DNA of 62,548 bases from an uncultured Acetobacteraceae bacterium (lineage in GTDB: Bacteria > Pseudomonadota > Alphaproteobacteria > Acetobacterales > Acetobacteraceae), in contig CAIVPZ010000104.1 in the NCBI GenBank assembly GCA_903907955.1, positions 1 through 62,548 of the forward strand. The letters are read 5' to 3'. Positions within the stretch are counted from its first letter, which is position 1, and every line of letters begins with the position of its first letter. The notes under the pieces are model-generated. The model was not told where the DNA came from, did not search any database, and worked only from the letters and a program-made list of their open reading frames with translations. Shown here piece after piece: positions 45,113-53,017 of this stretch. The position numbers were made by a program, and so were the translations under genes.

Positions 45113-45940
45113 CTGCTGTTATTGTTGGCATTCCCCGCCGCAGGAGCCGAACTCAAGCTCGCCACCTGGAACCTGGAATGGCTCACCCTGCGCCCGGCCG
45201 GCGACCCGGCGCTGCCGGCGGATGTGCGGCCCAGGCAGGGCGAAGACTTGGCGCATCTGCGTGCCTATGCCACCGTGCTGGCGGCCGATGTGGTGGCGTT
45301 GCAGGAAGTGGACGGCGAAGCGGCGGCGGCAACGGTGTTCCCCCCGGAGCGCTATGCGCTGCACCTGACCGCCGACCACGTGGTGCAGCGAGTCGGTTTC
45401 GCGGTGCGCCAGGACCTGACCTTCACCGCCAACCCGGACCTGACCGCCCTGGAGCTACCCGGCTCACGCCTGCGCTCGGGCGCCGACATCACCCTCGAGT
45501 GGCCGGGCGGGCGGCTGCGGCTGCTGGCGGTGCACCTGAAACAGGGCTGCCGGCAGGAGCGGCTGAGCGACCCGGGGCACGCGGCCTGTCCGGTGCTGCG
45601 CCGGCAACTGGCGGCGTTGCAGGGCTGGGTCGCGCAGCGCCAGGCGGAGGGGGTGCCCTACGCGCTGCTGGGCGATTTCAACCGCTGGATGGATGCGGGT
45701 GATGCGTTCTATGGCGCATTGCTGGAATCCGGCGGGCTGCTGCGCGCCACCGAGGGCCAGTCAAGCCCGTGCTGGGGCGGCGGCGGCTTCATCGATCACA
45801 TCATCGCCGGCGGCCCGGCGCGCGGCTGGATGCGGGCGGACACGCTGCGGGTGCTGGTGTATCGCGAAACCGGCGCGGAGTGGCGCGCGCGGCTGTCCGA
45901 TCACTGCCCGGTATCGGTGCGCTTCGTGCTGCCGGACTGA
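45029..45940 (+). CDS. Exported endonuclease/exonuclease/phosphatase-family protein
   Basis: A 303-residue EEP-fold hydrolase, probably a periplasmic nuclease or phosphodiesterase. The core has ATWNLEWLT, VALQEVDGEAAA (metal-binding Glu), AVHLKQGC, LLGDFNRWMD and SDHCPVSVRF. A hydrophobic signal peptide (ALLLLLLAFPAAGA, about 27-40) precedes the fold. The start is uncertain: the only in-frame ATG/GTG upstream of the signal is GTG at 45029, which lies inside the repeat, so the first 26 residues are repeat-encoded. TTG codons inside the leucine run are the alternatives. Insertion of the repeat may have replaced the native start. Confidence 0.8.
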   Translation: MTGSRGRRPLVGCRSKAPAGVRGCAPALLLLLLAFPAAGAELKLATWNLEWLTLRPAGDPALPADVRPRQGEDLAHLRAYATVLAADVVALQEVDGEAAAATVFPPERYALHLTADHVVQRVGFAVRQDLTFTANPDLTALELPGSRLRSGADITLEWPGGRLRLLAVHLKQGCRQERLSDPGHAACPVLRRQLAALQGWVAQRQAEGVPYALLGDFNRWMDAGDAFYGALLESGGLLRATEGQSSPCWGGGGFIDHIIAGGPARGWMRADTLRVLVYRETGAEWRARLSDHCPVSVRFVLPD

Positions 45941-46029
45941 CGCACCAACAAAACGCCGCAGCAACAGTTGCCAACTGCGCGGCACTGTGCCCCGATAACC
46001 GGACCGGACAACACGGACAGGATCCCACA

Positions 46030-46785
46030 GTGACGCTCACTCTCCTGGTCACCGGCGCCTCCGCCGGTTTCGGCGCCGCCATCGCGCGGCGCTTCGTGCA
46101 TGACGGCCACCGCGTGATCGCCGCCGCCCGACGGCTGGAAAAGCTGGACGCGCTGGCCCGCGAGCTCGGCCCCACCCTGCTGCCGCTGCAACTCGACGTC
46201 ACCGACGCCCCCGCCGCCGCCGCCCTGCCGGACAGCCTGCCGGAGGACTGGCGGGAGGTGGACGTGCTGGTCAACAACGCCGGCCTGGCGCTCGGGCTCG
46301 ACCCGGCCTGGAAAGCCGCGCTGGCGGACTGGGAAACCATGGTCGCCACCAACGTGCTTGGGGTGCTGCGGCTGACCCGCGCCCTGCTGCCCGGCATGGT
46401 GGCGCGCAACCGCGGCCATGTGGTCAACCTGGGCAGCATCGCCGGCGACTATCCCTACCCCGGCGGGCATGTCTATGGCGGCTCCAAAGCCTTCCTCAGG
46501 CAATTCAGCCTGAACCTGAAGGCCGATCTGGTCGGCAGCTTCGTGCGGGTAACCAACATCGAACCCGGGCTGTGCGGCGGCACCGAGTTCAGCACCGTGC
46601 GCTTCGGCGGCGACAGCGCGCGCGCCGCAGCGCTGTATGCCGGCACCCAGCCGCTGACGGCGGAGGACATTGCCGAGGCGGTCGCCTGGGTGGTGGCACT
46701 GCCGCCGCACGTCAACATCAACCGCGTGGAAATGATGCCGACCTGCCAGGCACCGGGGCCACTTGCGGTGAAACGCAGCGGGTGA
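46030..46785 (+). CDS. SDR oxidoreductase (YdfG/serine dehydrogenase type)
   Basis: A 251-residue classical short-chain dehydrogenase using NADP. Motifs are LVTGASAGFGAAIARRF, DVLVNNAGLALG, the serine in LGSIAGDYPYPGG and the catalytic YGGSKAFLRQ. The text TNIEPGLCGGTEFSTVRF and the length match YdfG-like 3-hydroxy acid or malonic semialdehyde reductases. GTG at 46030 follows AGGA; the frame upstream overlaps the previous gene and is not used. The stop overlaps a possible GTG start of the PPK2 gene. Confidence 0.88.
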   Translation: MTLTLLVTGASAGFGAAIARRFVHDGHRVIAAARRLEKLDALARELGPTLLPLQLDVTDAPAAAALPDSLPEDWREVDVLVNNAGLALGLDPAWKAALADWETMVATNVLGVLRLTRALLPGMVARNRGHVVNLGSIAGDYPYPGGHVYGGSKAFLRQFSLNLKADLVGSFVRVTNIEPGLCGGTEFSTVRFGGDSARAAALYAGTQPLTAEDIAEAVAWVVALPPHVNINRVEMMPTCQAPGPLAVKRSG

Positions 46786-46793
46786 AGCCCATC

Positions 46794-47687
46794 ATGAAGC
46801 AGAGCCTGAAAACCCAGTTGCTCGACCGCTACCGCATCACCGCCGGCAAGGGGTTCCGGCTGAAGGACCACGACCCCGACGACATCGCCGAAAGCATCAT
46901 CGACAAGCAGGAATCGCAGGCGCTGCTGGCCGCCGGGGTGGCGCGGCTGTCGGAACTGCAGGAACTGCTGTATCCGCACGCCTCCTGGTCGGTGCTGTGC
47001 ATTTTTCAGGCGATGGACGCGGCCGGCAAGGACGGCACCATCAAGCATGTGATGTCCGGGGTGAACCCGCAGGGCGTGCAGGTCACCAGCTTCAAGGCCC
47101 CCGGCCCCGAGGAACTGGCGCACGATTTCCTGTGGCGGGTCGCGCGCCGGCTGCCCGAACGCGGCTTCATCGGCATCTTCAACCGCAGTCATTACGAGGA
47201 AGTATTGGTGGTGCGGGTGCACGAGGACATGCTGCGCACCCAGCGCCTGCCGCCGGAACTGGTCAGCAAGAAAATCTGGGAGCACCGTCTGGAAGACATC
47301 GCCGCCTTCGAGCGCTATCTCGCACGCCAGGGCACGGTGGTGCTGAAGTTCTTCCTCAATATTTCACCCGACGAACAGAAACGCCGGTTCACCGAGCGGC
47401 TGGACGACCCCAACAAGAACTGGAAGTTCAGCGCCTCCGACATCGCCGAGCGGGCGCACTGGGATGCCTACATGGAAGCCTATGAGGCCGCGATCGCCGC
47501 CACCGCCACCCCGCACGCGCCCTGGTTCGTGGTGCCGGCGAACAGCAAATGGCATGCACGGCTGGTGGTGGTGGAGGCGATGATCGAGGCGATCGAGGCG
47601 CTCAATCTCCAGCCAATGGGCATGCAGGCGCCGGACCGCATCCGCCTGGAAGAGGCACGGCAGAAATTGGCGGAGGAAGGGGCATAG
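46794..47687 (+). CDS. ppk2: Polyphosphate kinase 2 family protein
   Basis: Transfers phosphate between polyphosphate and nucleotides. The 297-residue single-domain product has Walker A LCIFQAMDAAGKDGTIKHVM (about 66), TSFKAPGPEELAHDFLWR, the lid GIFNRSHYEEVLVVRVH and Walker B-like FFLNISPDEQKRRF, followed by WKFSASDIAERAHWDAY. Single-domain enzymes of this type usually phosphorylate AMP or ADP. A GTG four codons upstream (46782), overlapping the SDR stop, is a possible start. Links with PHA and stress genes nearby fit storage metabolism. Confidence 0.93.
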   Translation: MKQSLKTQLLDRYRITAGKGFRLKDHDPDDIAESIIDKQESQALLAAGVARLSELQELLYPHASWSVLCIFQAMDAAGKDGTIKHVMSGVNPQGVQVTSFKAPGPEELAHDFLWRVARRLPERGFIGIFNRSHYEEVLVVRVHEDMLRTQRLPPELVSKKIWEHRLEDIAAFERYLARQGTVVLKFFLNISPDEQKRRFTERLDDPNKNWKFSASDIAERAHWDAYMEAYEAAIAATATPHAPWFVVPANSKWHARLVVVEAMIEAIEALNLQPMGMQAPDRIRLEEARQKLAEEGA

Positions 47688-47743
47688 GGTTGGGGGGCGC
47701 GGAGGGCGGGGTTTGGCCCATCCCCGACCTTCAGGTCCGGCGA

Positions 47744-47760
47744 CCAGACCTCCGGTCTGG
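47744..47760 (+). terminator. Hairpin after ppk2
   Basis: CCAGACC-TCC-GGTCTGG, a perfect seven-base stem 57 bases past the ppk2 stop, next to a smaller GACC-TTCA-GGTC hairpin. There is no T-run. The rest of the 557-base gap 47688-48244 shows no gene I can support; it includes a stretch (about 47930-48180) of more mixed composition that may be decayed coding DNA. Confidence 0.4.
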
Positions 47761-48244
47761 GGAGCGAAAGCGGCCGTGAACGCCGTGACCGCCGAAACGG
47801 CTGGATCGCGCCCATCCCGCTCATCCAGGCGCCTCGCCCAGCTACCGGATACGGACAAGGCGTTTGGGAGCCTTCTCGCCCGGGATCGGCGGAGAGCGAC
47901 TGTTCAGCAACCCTGTAGCGGATGAGCCCTTGCGCCATCTGCAATCGCCAGCCTCAACACTTCTCCTCACCAAACGGCGCCCCTTGTTCGCCGTCGCAAA
48001 CGCCCCCTGTTGCTCAGATCAGACGTCGGCACGACCGGGGCGTTCGTTCGAGGCGGATGGCAGCGACGCTTGCGTCGGCGGACGGAGCAAGGGCTTATCC
48101 GCCGCTTGCTGACATTTGCTCCCGGAATTGTTGCGCTGCTTTCACTTGCAGTTCCGCATCCTTGCAGATATAGATCACCTGCCCGCCAACATCATGCTAT
48201 AGCGGGTGATAGAAACGCCTAGATCAAACACGAGGAGACGCACG

Positions 48245-48601
48245 ATGCGTACTGTTGCTCTCGCTCTCGTCGGTTCGATGGTGGTGGCACCCGCCTTCGC
48301 CCAGAACCAGCCGGTTACCGGTATCCCCGACGAGATGCCGGCTCCCATGGTCCGCGCAGTCCAGGAAATGCTGAGCCCCGACACTCTCCGTGAAGTCCAG
48401 TCGCGCGCGACCGGCGGGAATACAATGGAGGGTGTGCTTGAGACGATTCTGCTGAACAACCTGCAGATCCTGGATACGCGCGGCCTGGGCGCACACATCA
48501 TCGCCATCGACTTCACCCGTCAGGTGTTGGTGGCCGATATCGCAAACCAGGGGCCCCGCGTGTACCACTTTGATCGCCGTACGCTGACTGTGAAGAATTA
48601 G
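48245..48601 (+). CDS. Small exported protein of unknown function
   Basis: A 118-residue protein with a clear Sec signal peptide (MRTVALALVGSMVVAPAFAQ, cleavage after AFA). The mature 98 residues have no cysteine and no motif I recognise; they read as a small alpha/beta domain (MVRAVQEMLSPDTLREVQSR, LNNLQILDTRGLGAHIIAID, VLVADIANQGPRVYHFDRRT). ATG at 48245 was chosen over one 13 codons upstream because GAGGAG lies eight bases before it and the signal starts here. Less GC-rich than the neighbours. It stands at the edge of the mobile island. Confidence 0.7.
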   Translation: MRTVALALVGSMVVAPAFAQNQPVTGIPDEMPAPMVRAVQEMLSPDTLREVQSRATGGNTMEGVLETILLNNLQILDTRGLGAHIIAIDFTRQVLVADIANQGPRVYHFDRRTLTVKN

Positions 48602-48680
48602 TCCGCAACGGTAGATGCCGTCGTGCTGTACAAGAGAGGGTGTGCAGACATGGCCCTAATGCCAACCAGAAATTAAACCT

Positions 48681-48714
48681 GTCGCGTGCAATGCCAAGCA
48701 GGATTGCACGCGAC
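48681..48714. other. Strong hairpin 1 (11-base stem)
   Basis: GTCGCGTGCAA and TTGCACGCGAC pair perfectly around a 12-base loop, 80 bases past the small exported-protein gene. No T-run follows on either strand. It lies 30 bases before a second hairpin of the same design. Confidence 0.55.
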
Positions 48715-48744
48715 GGCTTGCTCATCTGTCACCAAACCACAAAT

Positions 48745-48777
48745 CACGGCTGACCTTCCCTCGACAGGTCAGCCGTG
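48745..48777. other. Strong hairpin 2 (11-base stem)
   Basis: CACGGCTGACC and GGTCAGCCGTG pair perfectly around an 11-base loop. Stem and loop sizes match hairpin 1 but the sequence does not. The following 280 bases (48778-49057) hold no gene I can support. Confidence 0.55.
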
Positions 48778-49057
48778 AATCACTCCCCGCGGCGTCGGGG
48801 CAGTCCCATTTCGGAGGGTTTGTCCACGCAGCCTGGAACCCCAGCTGGATAACCATTCCATCCGAGCCAAGGCTGAGGGCCGCGGCGCTGTGCGCTTAGG
48901 CGAAGGTACACGCCGTTGGGGTTCGCAAGCCACATCTGGCCCTTTCCGGATTTGCCGGCCGCCCAACCGGTGCACGCCTAGTGCCTCGCGTCATTGAATA
49001 TGACGGGGTTCTGTGACTCTATGGCAACGGTATCGTCACGTTGCCAGGGATTCGGTC

Positions 49058-49168
49058 ATGTCGGAGTCGGAGGTGGAGTCGGAGGCTGGGGGCAAGCGAT
49101 ACGTCGTTCGCTTGAGCGAGGAGGAACGTTCGACGCTGGAGGCGACCGGAACGTGTCAACGACTTTGA
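49058..49168 (+). pseudogene. IS630-family transposase, N-terminal fragment
   Basis: A 36-residue frame reading MSESEVESEAGGKRYVVRL then SEEERSTLEA, the usual beginning of IS630-type transposases that leads into their helix-turn-helix. It then runs into unrelated codons and a stop. The remaining 300 or so residues are absent, replaced by the end of the neighbouring IS3-like element. Confidence 0.6.
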
Positions 49169-49438
49169 GACAGCCGGGTTCGACATTTAGGCTCGGTTGC
49201 GTTGCCTTGCCCTGGAAGGGCTTGGCTCGGGCGAGTGGTCGACGGGTTGTGTTGGTCCCTGCTGGTCGAGGGTTGATCTGTCGTCGTGCGTGGGCCCGTG
49301 TGGCGTGACGTAGCGGAACACAGTGGCGACCGGCCCATCAGTGAGGGCGGCGTAGACTGTCGATGCCGACAGCGCGGCCTGCACGGGGGAAGGCACGGCG
49401 GGACGGTTCAATGACCTCGATGGCAGCAGGGCCGGCAT

Positions 49439-50524
49439 TCAGACGCGGCTTTTCGGCACGGGCGGGTTGATCCAGGCGGCGGTGGGCTTTTTGGGCGGCG
49501 TTGGCGTCTTGTTGACGAAGCGCTCGGGGTTCTGCTGGAACGCGATGGCAAGTGTAGCCTGGCGGGCGGCGTAAACGGCATCGGTCTGGCCGTAATGCAC
49601 CTGGTCCGGGGTCATCAACCCGATGCCGACGTGGTGATGCTCCTGATTGTACCAGGTGAAAAATGGGCGGCAGAAGCTGCGGGCGTCCTCGATGCACCCG
49701 AAGCGTTGGGGAAACCGTGGCTGGTACTTCAGGGTTTTGAAGTGGCTCTCGGAGAACGGGTTGTCGTTGGAGGTGTGCGGGCGGTTGTGCGAACGGGTGA
49801 CGCCGAGATCGGCCAACAGCAGAGCCGTCGCCTTGGCCTTCATCGGACCGCCGCGATCGGCATGCAGCGTGAGTTGGCCGGGTGGCACATTGTGTTTGGC
49901 GATCGCATCATCGAACAGCGGCCGGAACAGCGTGGCGCTTTCGGCATCGGCGATGCACCAGCCGACCACGCGGCGGCTGAAGATGTCGAGGATCACATAG
50001 AGATAGAAGTAGGACCACTTGGTTGGTCCCATCAGCTTCGTGATGTCCCAGGACCAGACTTCGTTGGGACGTTCGGCCAGCAGCTCGGGCTTCTGATAGG
50101 CGGGATGGCGAAGTTGCTTGCGGCGTTCACGAACTTCGCCGTTCTGGCCAAGCAGACGGTACATGGTGCGGATCGAGCAGTGATAGACGCCCTCGTCGAG
50201 CAGGCTGGCGTAGATTTCGGCCGGTGCCTGATCGGCGAAGCGTGGCGCATGCAGCAGCTCCAGCACGACTTGCTGTTGAGGCACGGTCAACGCCCGCGCC
50301 GGCTTCGGTCGCGGGCAAAAGATCGCCACCGGTGCGGCCAACCGGGCACGCCGGCGTTGCACGGTTGCACGCGACACGCCCAGCGCGGCACATGCCGCGG
50401 CGGTCATGCGGCCGCTCGGCGCCAGTGCCACGACGGCTTCGGTCAAGGCTCGTCGCCGCTCTGCGCCAGCGGAATGCCCAGCAACTCCGCAACTTTTTTT
50501 TCCGACCAAGGTTGGAGCGGTCAT
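49439..50524 (-). mobile_element. IS3-like transposase
   Basis: A DDE (rve) transposase of IS3 OrfB type, apparently as a single frame. It has an N-terminal helix-turn-helix (MTAAACAALGVSRATVQRRR), an HTH_21-like block (YHCSIRTMYRLLGQNGEVRERR) and the catalytic core with Asp in WSWDITKL, Asp in LHADRGGPMK and Glu in NDNPFSESHFKTLKYQP. The ATG at 50524 may belong to the interrupted host gene; a TTG further in is possible. An A8 run (about 50496-50503 on the complement) resembles a slippery site. The catalytic residues are intact. Exact element ends were not resolved; 49169-49438 is probably its downstream end. Confidence 0.8.
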
Positions 50525-50668
50525 TATCTCCTGTCGTAGCCGCAAATAAGTTGCTGCGTCTAATGATCCGCCGTCTTGCGTTGCATATCCGATATAGCAC
50601 CCCTGTAGCTTTTCAGCCTTCTCTAATAACGTCCGTTCGTCGTCGTCCTCGAATGCAGTGAAGTTCAT
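50525..50668 (-). pseudogene. N-terminal stump of an abortive-infection-like gene
   Basis: 48 residues (MNFTAFEDDDERTLLEKAEK, then GCYIGYATQDGG and YLRLRQEI) that resemble the start of a family of abortive-infection-type proteins and do not belong to the transposase to which they are fused in frame. The ATG overlaps the resolvase stop (ATGA), so it was once the next gene in that operon. The IS3-like element has replaced everything downstream. Identification is by pattern memory and is tentative. Confidence 0.45.
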
Positions 50669-51108
50669 CTGGCAATCCGCGAAATCGTGCTGTGGCTGAC
50701 GTTGTAGCTCCGCCCGATGTCGCGCATAGGCTCGCCCGTGCGGGCGCGGATCAGCTCGCGCTCGAACTCCGCCAAGCCGCCCAGCACAGTGAGCATGAGG
50801 CGACCGTGCGCGGTCGTGGTGTCAGCCCAGGTGTCGCCGAGGGACCGGAATCCGGCCCCCTTGGCTGCAATTGCGGCGAGCGTGTTCAACAGGTCGCGGG
50901 TCGAACGGGCCAGGCGGTCGAGCCGCGTCACCATCAGCACGTCGTCGGCGTCGAGCCGGTCGAGCGCGCGGCAGAGCTGGGCGCGGTCGGTCCTGGCTCC
51001 GCTCGCCACCTCGCGGAACACCTGGCGCGCGCCCGCCGCCCGGAGCTGGCGCACCTGGGCGTCAACGCTCTGGCCGTCCGTCGACCCTCGCGCGTAGCCG
51101 TAGATCAT
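50665..51108 (-). CDS. Serine recombinase (Tn3-type resolvase), internally shortened
   Basis: 147 residues against about 185 usual. The catalytic domain is clear: MIYGYARGSTDGQSVDAQVR holds a Ser near position 9, followed by VMVTRLDRLARST-like DDVLMVTRLDRLARSTRDLL and LGGLAEFERELIRARTGE. The text then jumps from RTGE straight to PMRDIGRSYNVSHSTISR. This skips the usual linker and start of the DNA-binding domain (about 35 residues) between two GE-encoding sites. ATG at 51108 was chosen over a TTG one codon earlier. DNA binding is probably impaired. It lies in one operon with the toxin-antitoxin pair. Confidence 0.78.
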   Translation of the reverse strand: MIYGYARGSTDGQSVDAQVRQLRAAGARQVFREVASGARTDRAQLCRALDRLDADDVLMVTRLDRLARSTRDLLNTLAAIAAKGAGFRSLGDTWADTTTAHGRLMLTVLGGLAEFERELIRARTGEPMRDIGRSYNVSHSTISRIAR

Positions 51109-51114
51109 CAAGGA

Positions 51115-51414
51115 TCATCGCGGTTGAGGCTGGTCGGCAACAACCGTGAACTTCACCCCAAGGGCGCGCAACACGGCGCTGACGGTTTCATAGCGAGGGT
51201 GCGCGCCAGAGTTCAGGGCCTTGTAAAGGCTCTCGCGGCCAAGCCCTGCGTCCTTGGCGATCTGCGCCATGCCGCGCGCCTTGGCAACGTCGCCGAGGGC
51301 GGCAAGGAACACGTCGGGGTTTGGGTCCTCGACGGCAGCGGAAAGATATTCGGCAATGACCGCGTCGTTGTCGAGATAATCCGCCGCATCAAAAGGGGCG
51401 TAGGTCGCAGTCAT
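51115..51414 (-). CDS. Antitoxin, HigA-like (addiction module antidote)
   Basis: A 99-residue protein matching the small HTH antidote family that partners RelE-like toxins: APFDAADYLDNDAVIAEYLS at the N-terminus, then AALGDVAKARGMAQIAKDAG and GRESLYKALNSG (the DNA-binding helices), and VLRALGVKFTVVA. Four-base ATGA overlap with the toxin gene, which comes first, the HigBA order. Expected to neutralise the toxin and repress the promoter with the palindrome at 51727-51744. Confidence 0.9.
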   Translation of the reverse strand: MTATYAPFDAADYLDNDAVIAEYLSAAVEDPNPDVFLAALGDVAKARGMAQIAKDAGLGRESLYKALNSGAHPRYETVSAVLRALGVKFTVVADQPQPR

Positions 51415-51716
51415 GATTTCGTCTCCTTCAACTCTTGGGCCATTTTCTTTGCGCGCGCGATGTCATGATTTTGCGATGAATTGTCGCCGCCGGTCAGCAA
51501 GACATAAATGGTCGTTCCCATGCGCACGAAATACACCCGGTAGCCCGGCCCGACGTGAATGCGCATTTCGGAAACGCCTTCGCCCACGGGTTCGCAATCG
51601 CCGAAGTTGCCCAGCATCGCGCTGCGGAGACGGGCCAGAACCCTGGCCTTGGCCTTGTGGTCGGCAAGCGCCGATAGCCACGCATCAAAATCTGACGACC
51701 GGACAAACGTATTCAT
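51411..51716 (-). CDS. Toxin, HigB/RelE-like (phage-derived Gp49-like family)
   Basis: A 101-residue RelE-superfamily protein, probably a ribosome-dependent mRNA nuclease. It shows FDAWLSALADHKAKARVLAR, GNFGDCEPVGEGVSEMRIHV, GYRVYFVRMGTTIYVLLTGGD and a C-terminal IARAKKMAQEL, the layout of the short addiction-module killer family. Complete and without frameshift. First gene of the pair, 10 bases after a perfect operator-like palindrome. Confidence 0.9.
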   Translation of the reverse strand: MNTFVRSSDFDAWLSALADHKAKARVLARLRSAMLGNFGDCEPVGEGVSEMRIHVGPGYRVYFVRMGTTIYVLLTGGDNSSQNHDIARAKKMAQELKETKS

Positions 51717-51726
51717 GCGCCCTCAT

Positions 51727-51744
51727 TGTATCCGAACGGATACA
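51727..51744 (-). promoter_or_regulatory. Toxin-antitoxin operator palindrome
   Basis: TGTATCCGAACGGATACA is a perfect dyad of eight bases with a two-base centre, 11 bases upstream of the toxin start. It sits in an AT-rich stretch and is the expected binding site for the HTH antitoxin. The following 194 bases (51745-51938) hold no recognisable gene. Confidence 0.65.
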
Positions 51745-51938
51745 GACTTGCAAGCTGTTTTTGTGAAATGCGGCTTTCGTTATGCACTTGGTTTATGCAA
51801 CGTAAAAGCCCTTAATTTTCAACGCCCCGTTTCTGGTTCACAATTCTTGAGTTCCGCAACAATCCCAACGCCCGCTCACCACCCCAAGCAGCCACTGCAT
51901 ACCCCATCCTTGAAATGGTCGCTTTAAAGAACAATGCA

Positions 51939-52286
51939 CTAGAAATTTTGGATTCCATTTGCCTGCTTCCCCGCCGGAACGTGAGCCAGCGGATAAAGCG
52001 GCGCAGACTGATCGGCGGAGACAAATGCCAGCCCCTCGGTCAGTGCCTGGGCAAGCAGCAGGTGGTCGAACGGGTCGCGGTGATGCGCCGCCGGACGGAT
52101 GTCGAGCGTGACGAACCCCTCGGCCGCCGCGCCGGCACAGACCGCCGCAATGCTGGCTGTGCGTTTGCCAATCCGCGCCTTGACGACGATTTCCCAGAGC
52201 GAGGCAACGCTGATCAGGACATCGTTGGCGGGATCGGCGATCAGCGCCCGCGCCGTTTTCCCCAGTGCCGTCGCCTGCGTGGACAC
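51939..52286 (-). pseudogene. VapC-like PIN-domain toxin remnant
   Basis: The frame keeps TARALIADPANDVLISVASL, the acidic WEIVVKARIGK, AHHRDPFDHLLLAQAL and LAFVSADQ, the second to fourth acidic sites of a PIN RNase. The first strand with its catalytic Asp (LLDTHALLW in relatives) is missing. The sequence upstream is the dispersed repeat at 52310, and about ten residues are also missing before HHRDPFD. A GTG at 52286 could start it, but the enzyme would be dead. No VapB gene is adjacent. Confidence 0.72.
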
Positions 52287-52309
52287 ATCAGCGCAATGAT
52301 TTCCTTCAT

Positions 52310-52372
52310 GAATGGGGTCAAGGGGGCCACTGCCCCCTTGCGGGTCCAGGGCAGCGCCCTGGCCTTCCTTCA
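52310..52372. repeat. Dispersed compound repeat, copy 10 (right half only)
   Basis: AATGGGGTC, AAGGGGGCCACTGCCCCCTT, CGGGT and CCAGGGCAGCGCCCTGG then CCTTCCTTCA. Its outer end is the TGA of the methyltransferase gene (52370-52372). The left half is lacking, and the VapC remnant begins 24 bases away, so the element or its loss may have removed the 5' end of that gene. Confidence 0.85.
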
Positions 52373-53017
52373 CCCCGCGGCAAGCAGCCGATACAACGTC
52401 ACCGCCCGCTCGGTGCGGTCCTCCAGTTCGGTGGTGGTCGGCACCGCGTAATGCGCAAACGCCGCCATGCCGTCCCGCGGCAGGTAGGCGCGGCCGGGAT
52501 CGGCCACCCACACGTCCGCCTCCGCCGCCAGCCCACGCAGCCAAGGCAGGATATGCCGCGTCATTGGCGCCTCGTAACAAACATCGCCGCAGAGAATAAC
52601 ATCCCAGCGGCAGGCGGCGCCGACCGGATCGCCGGCCAGCGGCACCACCGTCACCCCGTTGGCGGCGGCGTTCAGCGCGATGGCGGCGATGGCCATCGGG
52701 TCGATCTCGGCCGCCTCCACCAGGGCGGCGCCGGCCTGGGCGCAGGCAATGGCGGCGATGCCGCAGCCGGCGGCGAAGTCGAGCACCCGCCGCCCGGCGA
52801 CGGTTTCGGGATGGTCCAGCACATGCCGCGCCAGCGCCTGCCCGCCCGGCCAGGCGAACGCCCAGAACGGCGGCGCGAGGCTGGTGCGGTGCAGCCAGTC
52901 CTCGGTGGCCTGCCAGATCGGGGTGATCTCGCTGGCCAGATGCAGGGTGATTTCGGGAACCAGCGGGGCGGCGGCCGGCGCGGTGTGGGCGCGCAGGAAC
53001 GCCGCGGGGTCGTTCAC
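52370..53017 (-). CDS. Class I SAM-dependent protein methyltransferase (PrmA/ETFB-KMT like)
   Basis: A 215-residue methyltransferase whose layout fits small lysine methyltransferases acting on electron-transfer flavoprotein or ribosomal proteins: PEITLHLASEITPIWQATED, PPFWAFAWPGGQALARHVLD (the WAFAWPGG signature), motif I VLDFAAGCGIAAIACA, EIDPMAIAAIALNA and CGDVCYE. The GTG at 53017 overlaps the ubiA stop as GTGA and places the conserved start correctly. Cotranscribed with ubiA. The precise substrate is not shown by sequence. Confidence 0.85.
   Translation of the reverse strand: MNDPAAFLRAHTAPAAAPLVPEITLHLASEITPIWQATEDWLHRTSLAPPFWAFAWPGGQALARHVLDHPETVAGRRVLDFAAGCGIAAIACAQAGAALVEAAEIDPMAIAAIALNAAANGVTVVPLAGDPVGAACRWDVILCGDVCYEAPMTRHILPWLRGLAAEADVWVADPGRAYLPRDGMAAFAHYAVPTTTELEDRTERAVTLYRLLAAG

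Noticed and set aside
48769-48975. Small minus-strand frame near the hairpins
   Set aside because: No ribosome site, no homology recognised, and it overlaps hairpin 2; composition looks non-coding.
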